Source of the DNA: Janthinobacterium fluminis
GTDB lineage: Bacteria; Pseudomonadota; Gammaproteobacteria; Burkholderiales; Burkholderiaceae_D
Direction of reading: 5' to 3'
Length of the DNA: 64,000 bases
Assembly: GCF_028595325.1 (NCBI RefSeq)
Contig: NZ_JAQQXR010000001.1
Coordinates: 1,271,787 to 1,335,786, forward strand
This document shows, piece after piece, positions 44,153 through 53,160 of this stretch. The notes beneath the pieces are model-generated. The model was not told the DNA's origin and ran no database searches. It saw nothing but the letters and a program-made list of their open reading frames with translations. Made by a program: the position numbers and the translations under genes. Position 1 is the stretch's first letter. Each line of letters opens with the position of its first letter.

Positions 44153-45571
44153 ATGAAGCTGTACGAAGCGCTTGCCCATGAAATTTCGCAATCGATCCTC
44201 GACGGCGTGCTGCGCCCCGGCGACCGCCTGCCCTCGGTGCGCCAGGCTTGCACCAGCCGCAACATCAGTCCGTCGACGGTGTTCCAGGCCTACTACGTGC
44301 TGGAAGCGCAAGGCTTGATCCAGGCGCGCGAACGCTCCGGCTACTTCGTCAGCGTCAGCGCCCGCTCGCTGCCGCCGGAACCGGACGCCGCCTCGTTGCC
44401 CGACGAAGACGCGGTCCATCTGGACGTCAGCGAGCGCGTCTTCGAGGTGCTGAAATCGACCATGACGCGCGACGTCGTGCCGCTCGGCTCGGCCTTCCCC
44501 AGCCCGCTGCTGTTCCCGATGGCGAAACTGGCGCGCATGATGGCGCGCAGCGTGCAAAACCTCGACCCCTGGGCCACCGTCGACGACCTCACGCCGGGCA
44601 ATGCGCGGCTGCGCCGGCAGATCGCACTGCGCTACCTGATCGACGGTTTGCACGTGCAGACCGACGACATCGTCGTCACCAACGGCGCGCTGGAGGCGCT
44701 CAACCTGTGCCTGATGGCCGTCACGCGGCCCGGCGACGCCGTGCTGATCGAGTCGCCGACGTTCTACGCGGCGCTGCAGTCGATCGAGCGCAACGGCCTG
44801 CAGGCGATCGCCGTGCCGACCCACCCGCGCGAGGGCATCGACCTGGCGGCGGCCGAGCGCGCGCTGGAACGCCACCGTCCGAAGGCGTGCTGGCTGATGA
44901 CGAATTTCCAGAATCCCCTCGGCAGCCTGATGCCCGACGAGAAAAAGCGCGCCCTCGTCAAGCTGCTGGCGCGCTACCAGGTGCCACTGATCGAGGACGA
45001 CGTCTACGGCGAACTGTACTTCGGCGACAAGCGCCCGACACCGGCCAAAGCCTTCGACCACGAGGGGCTGGTGATGCACTGCTCCTCGTTTTCCAAATGC
45101 CTGGCGCCGGGCTACCGGGTCGGCTGGGTGGCCGCCGGCCGCTTCGCGCGCCAGGTGGCCCAGCACAAGCTGACGACGACGCTGAACACGTCCGCGCCGA
45201 CCCAGGGCGCGCTGGCGCTGTACCTGGAAAGCGGCGGCTACGACCACCACCTGCGCCTGCTGCGCCACACGCTGGCGCGCCAGCAGGCCGCCTTCATGGA
45301 ATCGGTGGCGCGCCACTTCCCCGAAGGCACGCGCGCCACGCGTCCGAAGGGCGGCTATTTCCTGTGGCTGGAACTGCCGGCCGGCGTCGACGCGCTGCAC
45401 GTGCACCGGCAGGCGCTGGCCCAGGGCATCAGCGTGGCGCCCGGCCCGCTGTTCTCGGCGCAGCCGGACTTCAAGCATTGCCTGCGCCTCAACTACGGCC
45501 ACATCTGGGACGCCCGCGTCGACGCGGCGCTGGCGACGCTGGGCCGGCTCGTCGCCGCCGCGCAGTACTGA
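44153..45571 (+). CDS. MocR-type regulator (GntR helix-turn-helix fused to aminotransferase)
   Basis: 472 residues. N-terminal GntR winged helix: ISQSILDGVLRPGDRLPSVRQACTSRNISPSTVFQAYYVLEAQGLI (residues 11-56). From about 110 a class I aminotransferase fold follows, with the PLP region SSFSKCLAPGYRVGW, where the Lys of FSK would bind PLP, and NFQNPLGSL. These proteins usually regulate genes for vitamin B6 or amino acid metabolism instead of acting as enzymes. No divergent target is visible; ccoG precedes it. Confidence 0.9.
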   Translation: MKLYEALAHEISQSILDGVLRPGDRLPSVRQACTSRNISPSTVFQAYYVLEAQGLIQARERSGYFVSVSARSLPPEPDAASLPDEDAVHLDVSERVFEVLKSTMTRDVVPLGSAFPSPLLFPMAKLARMMARSVQNLDPWATVDDLTPGNARLRRQIALRYLIDGLHVQTDDIVVTNGALEALNLCLMAVTRPGDAVLIESPTFYAALQSIERNGLQAIAVPTHPREGIDLAAAERALERHRPKACWLMTNFQNPLGSLMPDEKKRALVKLLARYQVPLIEDDVYGELYFGDKRPTPAKAFDHEGLVMHCSSFSKCLAPGYRVGWVAAGRFARQVAQHKLTTTLNTSAPTQGALALYLESGGYDHHLRLLRHTLARQQAAFMESVARHFPEGTRATRPKGGYFLWLELPAGVDALHVHRQALAQGISVAPGPLFSAQPDFKHCLRLNYGHIWDARVDAALATLGRLVAAAQY

Positions 45572-45684
45572 GGCCGGGAGCGGCTGCCGGTCTTTCCGCC
45601 AAGCTGGCTTTCCTTGACCTTGGCGATAGCAAGGCGCGTGCGCCGGTGGTACAACATCGGGTTCACTTGCCCACTTTGCCCGCC

Positions 45685-46830
45685 ATGTTAAAACTGCACC
45701 TCGCCGACTTTTCCCTCGAACACTTTCTTGAGCATTACTGGCAGCAAAAGCCCGTCGTGATACGCCAGGGCTTCCAACACTTCAAAGACCTGATCAGCCC
45801 AGACGAACTGGCCGGGCTGGCGTGCGAAAGTCAGGTCGAATCGCGCCTCGTCTACAAAACCGACGGCCAATGGCAAGCCGAAATCGGCCCGTTCGAGTCC
45901 TACGAGCGCCTGGGCGAGCGCGACTGGTCGCTGATCGTCCAGGCCGTCAACCACTGGTCGCCGGAAGTGGCGGCCCTGGTCGAGCCATTTTCCTTCATTC
46001 CAAAATGGCGCCTCGACGACGTCATGATCAGCTACGCCACGCCGGGCGGCGGCGTGGGGCCGCACATCGACCTCTACGACGTCTTCATCTGCCAGGGCTC
46101 GGGGCGGCGCAACTGGCGCGTCGGCGACCGCGGCGAGCACCGCCAGTTCGCCGCCCACCCGGCGCTGCTGCACACCGACCCGTTCGAGGCCATCATCGAC
46201 GTCGAACTGCTGCCCGGCGACATATTCTACATCCCGCCCGGCTATCCCCACGACGGCATCACGCTGGAACATTCGATGAGTTTTTCGGTGGGATTCCGCG
46301 CCAAGTCGGCGCGCGACATGCTCAGCGGCCTGGCCGACCACCTGATCGACAATGAACTCGGCAGCGCCCTGATCTGCGATCCGCGGCGGCCGGTACACCG
46401 CCAGCAGGGCCGCATCGACGCCAGCGACTTTGCGCGCATCAAGGCGCACCTGCAGGCGATTCTCGACGACGACAACCTGATCGCCGACTTCGCCGGCTGC
46501 TACCTGTCGAAAACCAAGTGCCTGCTCGACCTGCAAGAACTGCAAGACCCCTTCGACGAGGCGGAACTGGCCGGGCTGCTGGCGCACGACAGCCTGGTGC
46601 GCATCGGCGGCCTGCGCTGCTTCTATGTCGACGCCACGCTGGCCGACGGCGTGTGCTACATCGAAGGCGAACGCTTCGAGTTCGGCGCGGCCTGCCGCGA
46701 CGCCGTCATCGCCCTGTGCGACAACGAGGTTCTGCCCCCCGCCCTGTTAAAGGCGGGGCTGCAACAGCCGGCATTCGTGGCGGCGCTGACGCAATGGGTC
46801 AATTGCGGCTACTGGTACTTCCAGGACTAA
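45685..46830 (+). CDS. roxA: RoxA/YcfD-type ribosomal protein arginine hydroxylase
   Basis: 381 residues starting MLKLHLADFSLEHFLEHYWQQKPVVIRQG at 45685. The JmjC cupin iron site is HID (His127, Asp129, GPHIDLYD) and His189 (YPHDG). The E. coli YcfD residues are at nearly the same positions. It hydroxylates an arginine of ribosomal protein L16 with 2-oxoglutarate and O2. C-terminal dimerisation and winged-helix region (about 260-381). The long open frame upstream of 45685 is antisense/overlap with the MocR gene and is not part of it. Confidence 0.9.
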   Translation: MLKLHLADFSLEHFLEHYWQQKPVVIRQGFQHFKDLISPDELAGLACESQVESRLVYKTDGQWQAEIGPFESYERLGERDWSLIVQAVNHWSPEVAALVEPFSFIPKWRLDDVMISYATPGGGVGPHIDLYDVFICQGSGRRNWRVGDRGEHRQFAAHPALLHTDPFEAIIDVELLPGDIFYIPPGYPHDGITLEHSMSFSVGFRAKSARDMLSGLADHLIDNELGSALICDPRRPVHRQQGRIDASDFARIKAHLQAILDDDNLIADFAGCYLSKTKCLLDLQELQDPFDEAELAGLLAHDSLVRIGGLRCFYVDATLADGVCYIEGERFEFGAACRDAVIALCDNEVLPPALLKAGLQQPAFVAALTQWVNCGYWYFQD

Positions 46831-46842
46831 GCAAGCCCGCAC

Positions 46843-46871
46843 GCCGAAGCGGGCGGCCGCCACGCTTCGGC
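46843..46871. terminator. Bidirectional hairpin between convergent genes
   Basis: GCCGAAGCG (46843-46851) pairs with CGCTTCGGC (46863-46871), with an inner GC-rich loop. It lies between the roxA stop (46830) and the end of the convergent hydrolase (46873). No T-run, so factor-assisted ending is possible. Confidence 0.6.
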
Positions 46872-46872
46872 C

Positions 46873-47973
46873 TCAGGATTCCTTGCTCATCAGCCAGCGC
46901 ACGGCCTTCGGCAAGCTGTCCTTCCAATCGTCGGGGAAGGTGTGGCCGCCGTCGTGCTGGATGAATTTCAGGGTATTGCCCTTGCTGAGCAACTCGCGGA
47001 AGTCCTGGGTCATCGCCTGATTGCTTTGGTGCTCTTTTTTACCGTTGAGCACATAAATGCGTTTGCCCTTGGCCGTGCTGGACTTCGGCGAAGCCTGATT
47101 GCCGCCCGGCGACATCAGCAAGGCGCCGGCGTAGTCTTGCGGATGCTGCGCCAGCAAGGCGCCCGCGTGCTGGGAGCCCTGGGAAAAGCCCATCAGATAG
47201 ATTTGCTTGCGGTTGATTTCCCGTTTGCCGGCCAATTGCGTCAGGGCTTGCTGCACGGCCTTCTGGGTGCGCTCATAGCCCGGCCCGGCCCAGCGGAAGC
47301 TGCTTTCATTGGCCAGCATTTCCGTGCCATTGACGCCGATCACGATCGCGCCTTGATTGGCGATGCCTTTAAAGCTGGACTCCTCGGCGCGGCTGCCGAC
47401 GTCGCCGTTCACGCCGTAGCCATGCAGCCAGACGACCACCGGCCAGCCGCCGGCCGGCATGACCGTTTCCCCGGCGGGGTCCAGCACCGACATGGCGCCC
47501 ACTTTGCCTTCGGCTTTTGTTTTGTAGCGCTGTTTCGCGTTCGCCAGGACGTCCTGATATTTTTCCGACGCGCGCATGGCGGAGAAGTCGTCATCCTCAG
47601 CCATAAACGGCGCGAACCAGATGCCGCGCTGGTCCGCCAGCCGCAAATAACGTTGCGCAATATCGGGATTGCCCATGCGCGCCAACAACGCCGCCGCCTG
47701 GTACGGCGCCCAGATGTTTTCCGGCTCTTCGCGGGTGGCCGCCATATACAGCACCAACGCCTCCACAACGTGCTTCTCGTTCATCTTGTCCGCTTCGGCC
47801 ACCAGGGTGTCGGTGTCCTCGCTGAACATCAGCGCGTCTAGCACCGGCCGCAACAAGGTCAACTCGCTGGGCTCATCGCCGGCATTTTCCTCGGCATCGC
47901 CCGCATGCGCCATGCCAAAGCCGGAGCCGAACAAGGCGGCGGCCATCAATAGCGATAATACTTTTCGTTTCAT
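46873..47973 (-). CDS. Secreted alpha/beta hydrolase with helical-repeat front
   Basis: 366 residues. Signal peptide (MKRKVLSLLMAAALFGSGFGMAHA), then a TPR-like helical region (about 60-150, ENIWAPYQAAALLARMGNPDIAQRYLRLAD), then an esterase/phospholipase-type hydrolase with LMGFSQGSQHA (Ser264), VVWLHGYGVNG oxyanion region and GGHTFPDDW for the histidine. Closest in form to LpqC/predicted peptidase esterases. A 15-base palindrome overlaps its ribosome site. The neighbour at 48065 is another secreted esterase on the same strand. Confidence 0.82.
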   Translation of the reverse strand: MKRKVLSLLMAAALFGSGFGMAHAGDAEENAGDEPSELTLLRPVLDALMFSEDTDTLVAEADKMNEKHVVEALVLYMAATREEPENIWAPYQAAALLARMGNPDIAQRYLRLADQRGIWFAPFMAEDDDFSAMRASEKYQDVLANAKQRYKTKAEGKVGAMSVLDPAGETVMPAGGWPVVVWLHGYGVNGDVGSRAEESSFKGIANQGAIVIGVNGTEMLANESSFRWAGPGYERTQKAVQQALTQLAGKREINRKQIYLMGFSQGSQHAGALLAQHPQDYAGALLMSPGGNQASPKSSTAKGKRIYVLNGKKEHQSNQAMTQDFRELLSKGNTLKFIQHDGGHTFPDDWKDSLPKAVRWLMSKES

Positions 47974-47976
47974 TCC

Positions 47977-48013
47977 AAAATTCCCATATCAATGTTTGTG
48001 ATATGGGAATTTT
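47977..48013. promoter_or_regulatory. Perfect palindrome at the hydrolase translation start
   Basis: AAAATTCCCATATCA and its exact complement (15 bases) are separated by 7 bases. It lies 4 bases before the ATG at 47973, so the mRNA stem would cover the ribosome site GGGAA. It could be a protein operator or an RNA control hairpin. Confidence 0.55.
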
Positions 48014-48064
48014 ACCCGGAAGCAATAAAATGCGTTTGGGCGGCCTAGGCAATCGAAACGGCGC

Positions 48065-49054
48065 TCAGCGCCGGTAATTCTTGAAGAAATTCCAACTGAT
48101 GAGTGTGGCGTCGGGACCATGTTCGTCGCTGAACGGCCAAAGCGTCGGGCCGCCGCTCCACGCATGGCTCATGCCGGCCACCGTATATTTCTGCGCCACC
48201 ACCGTGCCTTTCGAGATATAGGTATGTATCGTGTAACTATGGCCATAGGGAACGTTGCCCCGTTCGATGCGGCTGGCGCGGTACATCACGCTATCGTTAT
48301 CGCGGCCGTCGTCGCCGTAATCGCTGGTCTGCAGAAACTGTTCGATGGTCTGGTCGCCGTTAATCGGATTGACGACAATGTCGTCGCTGCCGTGAAAAAC
48401 CATCACCGGCATCAGGTGGCGCGGCGAGCCGCCGCAACGCCAGGCGTCCTTGCCGCGCGCTTTCGGGTCGAAGGAGCTGCCGAAAAGCAGCGAATCGGCC
48501 GCGGTCACCAAACCAATGGCGCCTTTATACATGCCACCCGAATGCACCATGACAGCGGCAAACACATCCGAATAACAGGCCGCCATGATGGAGGCCATTG
48601 CGCCGCCGGAGGAAATGCCGGTGACATACACGCGCGAGGCGTCGACGCTGTAATCGCGTTTCACCTTGTTGAGAATACTCATCAGGATGGCCGGTTCGCC
48701 GCTATCGCGCTCCTGGTTCGACAACAACATGAAATTCCAGCAGCGCATGGGATTGGAGGTGACGTTCTGGCGCGGATACACGACGATAAAGTTTTCCCGG
48801 TCGGCCAATTCGTTGAAACGGCTGACCGCCGCCATGCTGTTGGGCTCGGAAACGCAGCCGTGCAGCATGAGCACGACGGGCAGCGCCGTGCCCGGCACAT
48901 AATGCGTGGGCAACCAGGTCTGGTATTCCCGCACACCCCACAAATTGCCATGCAAATTGAATTCCCAGTGACCGGCCGAGGCCGGCGCCGCCGCCAGCAG
49001 GCCGGCGGCGATCAACACGATATGAAAAAATTGGCGCAGTTTCTGATATAGCAT
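48065..49054 (-). CDS. Secreted PHB-depolymerase-like esterase
   Basis: 329 residues from ATG 49054, chosen because GGAG lies 6 bases upstream; an ATG at 49066 falls over that ribosome site. Signal peptide to about residue 28 (APASAGH). The hydrolase has LPVVLMLHGCVSEPNSM, the nucleophile VYVTGISSGG (Ser148), VMVFHGSDDIVV and GMSHAWSGG for the catalytic Asp and His. These match extracellular poly(3-hydroxybutyrate) depolymerase/feruloyl esterase family proteins. No substrate-binding repeats or C-terminal binding domain, so a soluble esterase is likelier than a true PHB depolymerase. Confidence 0.87.
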   Translation of the reverse strand: MLYQKLRQFFHIVLIAAGLLAAAPASAGHWEFNLHGNLWGVREYQTWLPTHYVPGTALPVVLMLHGCVSEPNSMAAVSRFNELADRENFIVVYPRQNVTSNPMRCWNFMLLSNQERDSGEPAILMSILNKVKRDYSVDASRVYVTGISSGGAMASIMAACYSDVFAAVMVHSGGMYKGAIGLVTAADSLLFGSSFDPKARGKDAWRCGGSPRHLMPVMVFHGSDDIVVNPINGDQTIEQFLQTSDYGDDGRDNDSVMYRASRIERGNVPYGHSYTIHTYISKGTVVAQKYTVAGMSHAWSGGPTLWPFSDEHGPDATLISWNFFKNYRR

Positions 49055-49188
49055 GTCCGTCTCCATTCATTATTAATGAGGTTGATAGAACGAATAGCGT
49101 AGATCTGAGACACCGGGAAATGGCTTGGAACGGGGGAACGTCAAACCGGGCGCCAATTCAGGCAATTGGCGTCCGGCTCGACGGTGAC

Positions 49189-51375
49189 TCAGAAGCGGTA
49201 GGCGGCGCGCGCGATCACTTGCCGGGGCGGGCCATAGAAGCCGTCGAGGATGTACAGCGCCGGAATGTTGTAGCCGTCGGTCCGGTAGCGCACGTTGCTC
49301 AGGTTGCTGCCATGCAGGCTGACGGTCCAGTGCCGCGCCGCCTCCCACACCAGGCCGGCCGTCCACAAGCCGTAGCCGGGCTGGGCGATGGTTTCGCTGA
49401 GGTCGGTGGTTGGATAGACCTTGCTGCGGTAGCCATACCCGGCCAGGGTGCGCAAGGTGCCGCCCATGACGTCGCGGTCGGTGCGGGTGACGTTCAGCCC
49501 GAACTGGGCGCGCGGCGTATTGCTGAACTTCTGCTGCGCGGCGATGTCCTTGCCGCCGCTCATGTACTCGTCGTAACTGGCGTGCAGAAAGGCCGCGAAA
49601 CCGCTGACATCCCATTGGCGGTTGGGACGCCAGGCGAATTCGATCTCGGCGCCCTTGACGCTGGCCTTGCCGGCATTCGTGAAGTCGCCGTAAAAGCCGG
49701 GCAAGCCGTTGGCCTGGGTGTAACTGGTGAAGACCGACAGCTGGATATCCTTGTAGCGGTTCAGAAACAAGGCGGCGTTGACGTCGAAGCTGTCGTCGGC
49801 CGAGGCGTACTTGGCGCCCACTTCCAGCGAATCGAGCTTTTCGTCACGGTAAGGATGCGAGGAGTCGGGCACGGCCAGGTTGTTGGCGCGCACATTGTAG
49901 CCGCCGGATTTGAAGCCGCGCGAGACGTTGCCGTACAAATTAGTCGTTTCCGACGCCTTGTAGCGCAGCGACAGTTTCGGCGAGGTGTTGCTGACCGCCA
50001 GGGATTTGTCGAAGTCGGCCAGCGTCATGATGGGTTTCCGGAATGCCGGATCGGCGAAGGCGCGGTTCAACACGAGGGCGCGTTTTTCCTCGCGCGTGTG
50101 GCGCAGGCCGGCGTTCACGCTCCACAACTCGCCCAGCGGCACGGTCCAGTCGGTGTACAGCGCCGTGCTGTCCGTGTCGACGGTGCTGTCGGCGGCGGTG
50201 AATTGCTTGCCCAGGAAATTGTTGAAGATGCGCCCGCCCGCCTTGCCCTCGAAGCGGTACAGGCCGATAACGCCGGAACCGGCGTCGCCGCTGTAGCTGG
50301 CCTGCAATTCCAGGCTGGACTGCTCGTCGCGCGAATCGCCGTACACGTCGGCGATGGTCTGCGGCAAACCGTCGAAGTCGATGGTTTGCTCGGAGGCGCT
50401 GCGGCGCTTGGCGCCGATCAGCTTCAGCGACCAGGCCGGCGTGACCGTGTAGCTGGCGGTCAGCGCGCCGCCGCGGTTGTGGGTGAAATTATGCCCCGGC
50501 ATGCCGCTGGCGATATCGTAAGGGCTGGTGCTGGGCGGGCGCTTGAGCGGGTCGAAGGCGCTGCTGCCCATCCTTTGAAAGCCGCGCGCATGGGAATTGT
50601 CGTCGGTGGCGTCGGCGCTGAGCACGACGCTGAACGGCAGGTCGGCGGGAAAGTAGCCGAGCGACAGGCGCGCGGCGGCGCTGTCCTGGTCGCTGACGGG
50701 CTCGCCAGTGTAGGTGTTGACGCCGAAACCGCCGCGCCGCAGCTTGGCCACGGCCAGGCGCGCGCGCACGGTGCCGGCCTCGTTGGCGCCGTTCAGCGCC
50801 AGCTTGACATTGCGCTGGTCGTAATTGCCGACGCCGGCCTCGACGCTGGCGCCGTTCTCCTTGCCCAACGGCCGCGAAATATACTTGATGGCGCCGCCTA
50901 TCGTGTTCTTGCCATACAACGTGCCCTGCGGGCCGCGCAGCACCTCGATGCGCTGCACGTCGAACACGTCGAGCAAGGCGCCCTGCGGACGCGCCATATA
51001 GACATCGTCGAAATAGATGCCGACGCCGGGGTCCACGCCCCACACGGGATCGGCCTGGCCGACGCCGCGGATGAAGGCCGTCAGCGTGGTATTCGTGCCG
51101 CGCGAGGCATAGACGGTCAGGTTCGGCACCCGCTCCTGCAAGTCGGCCAGGCTTTGCACATTGCCGCGCTCCAGCGCCCTGCCGGAAAACGCCGTCACCG
51201 CCAGGGGCACGTCCTGCAGGCGCTCGTCGCGCCGGCGCGCCGACACCGTGACCGTTTCCATCCTCTCGCCGGCATCCCTGGCAGCGCTGCGGCCCGCTTC
51301 GGCCGGGACTTCCTGCGCCTGCGCCGGCAGATGCAGGGCGCCGGCAACGGCAATGACAATCGGTAACAGTTTCAT
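49189..51375 (-). CDS. TonB-dependent outer membrane receptor
   Basis: 728 residues. Signal peptide (MKLLPIVIAVAGALHLPAQA), a TonB-box-like segment (ETVTVSARRRDE), the plug (RLQDVPLAVTAFSGRALE to VLRGPQGTLYGKNTIGGAIKYISR) and a 22-strand barrel ending in YRF. It resembles receptors for carbohydrates or aromatic/steroid compounds of the proteobacterial iron-independent group. Its start overlaps the hydrolase stop at 51372 (ATGA), so the two are one operon; transport plus hydrolysis of an ester-type nutrient is a reasonable inference. A TetR operator precedes the hydrolase. Confidence 0.93.
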   Translation of the reverse strand: MKLLPIVIAVAGALHLPAQAQEVPAEAGRSAARDAGERMETVTVSARRRDERLQDVPLAVTAFSGRALERGNVQSLADLQERVPNLTVYASRGTNTTLTAFIRGVGQADPVWGVDPGVGIYFDDVYMARPQGALLDVFDVQRIEVLRGPQGTLYGKNTIGGAIKYISRPLGKENGASVEAGVGNYDQRNVKLALNGANEAGTVRARLAVAKLRRGGFGVNTYTGEPVSDQDSAAARLSLGYFPADLPFSVVLSADATDDNSHARGFQRMGSSAFDPLKRPPSTSPYDIASGMPGHNFTHNRGGALTASYTVTPAWSLKLIGAKRRSASEQTIDFDGLPQTIADVYGDSRDEQSSLELQASYSGDAGSGVIGLYRFEGKAGGRIFNNFLGKQFTAADSTVDTDSTALYTDWTVPLGELWSVNAGLRHTREEKRALVLNRAFADPAFRKPIMTLADFDKSLAVSNTSPKLSLRYKASETTNLYGNVSRGFKSGGYNVRANNLAVPDSSHPYRDEKLDSLEVGAKYASADDSFDVNAALFLNRYKDIQLSVFTSYTQANGLPGFYGDFTNAGKASVKGAEIEFAWRPNRQWDVSGFAAFLHASYDEYMSGGKDIAAQQKFSNTPRAQFGLNVTRTDRDVMGGTLRTLAGYGYRSKVYPTTDLSETIAQPGYGLWTAGLVWEAARHWTVSLHGSNLSNVRYRTDGYNIPALYILDGFYGPPRQVIARAAYRF

Positions 51376-52178
51376 GGCGTCTCCACAGTATTTTTTGAAT
51401 TTATAGTCAGGAAGGACAGCAACAGCTTATTCACCAGCGCCACCTGGTCCAGGGGCGAGGCGTGGCGCGAGTCGGCGATGACCTCGAACCAGCATTGTTG
51501 AAACTGGGCGGCAAACAGGCGCTTGGCCTCGACCGGGATGTAGTCCTGGTCGGCGGCGAAGATCGCCACCGGCATGTCGAGGACGTCGAAACGCGGCGCG
51601 ATGCGCCAATGGAAGATGGCGTCCAGCGCGGCCAGATAGGCGCGCTTCGACATGCCCGCCATTTGCCGGGCGAAGCGTTCGACCAGCGGCCGCTGGTCGG
51701 CGCGGGGGAAGAGTTTCCTGCCGATGATTTTGCCCATCGCGGACAGGCCGAAGGTGGCGATGACGAGGCGCCGCAGCCAGTAGGCGAACAGCAAGGCGCG
51801 CGGCCTGGGGCCGGAAAACGGCTGGGAATTGATCAGGCATAAGGAGGCGACGCGCTCGGGCACCCGGCTGGCCATTTCCAGCGCCACCATGCCGCCCAGC
51901 GAAAAGCCGACCAGATGCACACGCCTCAGGCGCAGCTGCGCCATCAAGTCGAAGACGTCGTCGGCCAGGTCGGCGATGTCCCAGGCGCCACCGGGGGCCG
52001 GGCTGCGCCCGTGGCCGCGCAGGTCGGCGGCAATGACGCGGTAGCGCGGCGCGAGCGCGTCGATTTGCGGGCGCCAGTCCGCCGCGCAGGAGCCGAGGCC
52101 GTGCAATAACAGCACCGCCTCCCCCTCGCCAGTGTCGAGATGATGCAATTGAACAACGGATGTCGCGTGACGCCGCAT
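51372..52178 (-). CDS. Alpha/beta hydrolase linked to TonB receptor
   Basis: 268 residues with LLLHGLGSCAADW (oxyanion), DLRGHGRSPAP, and nucleophile VHLVGFSLGGMVAL (Ser93). Acid likely Asp in AADQDYIPV and His in SRHASPLD. No signal peptide, so cytoplasmic. It is translationally coupled to the receptor gene. It lies under a GGAA-N6-TTCC site found also before the TetR gene. Substrate unknown, possibly an esterified compound imported by the receptor. Confidence 0.88.
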   Translation of the reverse strand: MRRHATSVVQLHHLDTGEGEAVLLLHGLGSCAADWRPQIDALAPRYRVIAADLRGHGRSPAPGGAWDIADLADDVFDLMAQLRLRRVHLVGFSLGGMVALEMASRVPERVASLCLINSQPFSGPRPRALLFAYWLRRLVIATFGLSAMGKIIGRKLFPRADQRPLVERFARQMAGMSKRAYLAALDAIFHWRIAPRFDVLDMPVAIFAADQDYIPVEAKRLFAAQFQQCWFEVIADSRHASPLDQVALVNKLLLSFLTINSKNTVETP

Positions 52179-52255
52179 TCTGTCTCCTTGCTGTTGAACA
52201 TGCTGTGTGTTCAGGCGCAGGAGTCGGTTCTCCTGCTATTAGGAAAACATAATAC

Positions 52256-52269
52256 GGAATACGAATTCC
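52256..52269. promoter_or_regulatory. Inverted repeat GGAA-N6-TTCC upstream of hydrolase-receptor operon
   Basis: GGAA (52256-52259), 6-base spacer, TTCC (52266-52269), inside the longer palindrome CGGAAT-ACGA-ATTCCG. It is 78 bases before the hydrolase start and has the same layout as the site at 52956. Confidence 0.5.
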
Positions 52270-52292
52270 GATTTCAAGTTATTTAAGCAAAT

Positions 52293-52934
52293 TCACGCCA
52301 GATAATTGAGGGCCACGCGCACCAGCTCGTCCTCCAGGGCGGCGCTGGACAGGAAGGACAGCGACCCCGTCAAAGTGTGCTGGTTCAGTATGCCCAGCAG
52401 CACGGGCGGGACCACCATCATGGCCTGGGTGGGATTGGGGTGGCCGATCGCCGCCGACTTGCTGGCCAGCACGGCCACGGTGCGCTGCGAGATCAAGTGG
52501 TTGATCTGGTGCACGCGGTCGCGGAATTGCGCATCCTGGGACGAGCGCGTGATGAGCGCCCGCAACACGCCCTGCCGCCCGGCGTTGATCGAGACGAGCA
52601 TCGCCACCATCGCGCGGATGAACTGTTCCAGCGTGCGCCCTTCCCACTGGCGCAGCTCCGTCAGCTCCTCCAGCCGGGCGACCATGTCGGAGAAAAAGCG
52701 CTGCAGCAACAGGCGGTTGAGCGTGTCCTTGTCCCCCAGCAAACGATAAAAGGTGCCGACGGAGGTTTCCGCCAGGCGGGCCAGCTCGGCCACGCCCGTG
52801 TCGTCGAAGCGGTTTTCCGCCAGCAGCTTTTCCCCCTCCAGCAACAGCCGCTCCAGCGCCTGGCGGCTGCGTTCCTGGGTCGGCGCCGGCCGCTCTATCA
52901 TCGGCGGAAAAACGCCGGACGCAAGTTCAGGCAT
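52293..52934 (-). CDS. TetR-family regulator
   Basis: 213 residues. The DNA-binding part is RSRQALERLLLEGEKLLAENRFDDTGVAELARLAETSVGTFYRLLGDKDTL (about 22-72). GAGGGA precedes the ATG. It lies upstream of the hydrolase-receptor operon on the same strand, and a GGAA-N6-TTCC site occurs before both. It therefore probably controls itself and that operon. Confidence 0.9.
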   Translation of the reverse strand: MPELASGVFPPMIERPAPTQERSRQALERLLLEGEKLLAENRFDDTGVAELARLAETSVGTFYRLLGDKDTLNRLLLQRFFSDMVARLEELTELRQWEGRTLEQFIRAMVAMLVSINAGRQGVLRALITRSSQDAQFRDRVHQINHLISQRTVAVLASKSAAIGHPNPTQAMMVVPPVLLGILNQHTLTGSLSFLSSAALEDELVRVALNYLA

Positions 52935-52955
52935 GGTGTGTCCCTCTATTAAAAT

Positions 52956-52969
52956 GGAATTGCCGTTCC
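52956..52969. promoter_or_regulatory. Inverted repeat GGAA-N6-TTCC upstream of the TetR gene
   Basis: GGAA (52956-52959), 6-base spacer, TTCC (52966-52969), 22 bases upstream of the TetR start at 52934. Same spacing and similar flanks (GGAAT and TTCCG) as the site at 52256. Confidence 0.5.
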
Positions 52970-53160
52970 GTTATCGATGGCCGGCTTGGCATATTGTAAC
53001 GCCTGGGGCGGCGCCGTTGTCCGCCGCGTGCGGGGCGGCGCGCCGGGAATACGCCCTTGCCGAGAATGCATTAGAATCATTGGCTTTCACAAAGAACGGC
53101 CCGCGATGCGCCGGGCCGGTATCCCAGCAACCCGGCATCAGTAGAAAAGATGGAGACAAG

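Noticed and set aside
49120..51366. 748-codon frame antisense to the TonB receptor
   Set aside because: The receptor has signal peptide, plug and barrel end; the antisense frame is compositional shadow.
53100..53140. SAM-riboswitch-like leader before aroP
   Set aside because: A GCCGGG/CCCGGC pairing is present but none of the conserved riboswitch core was seen.
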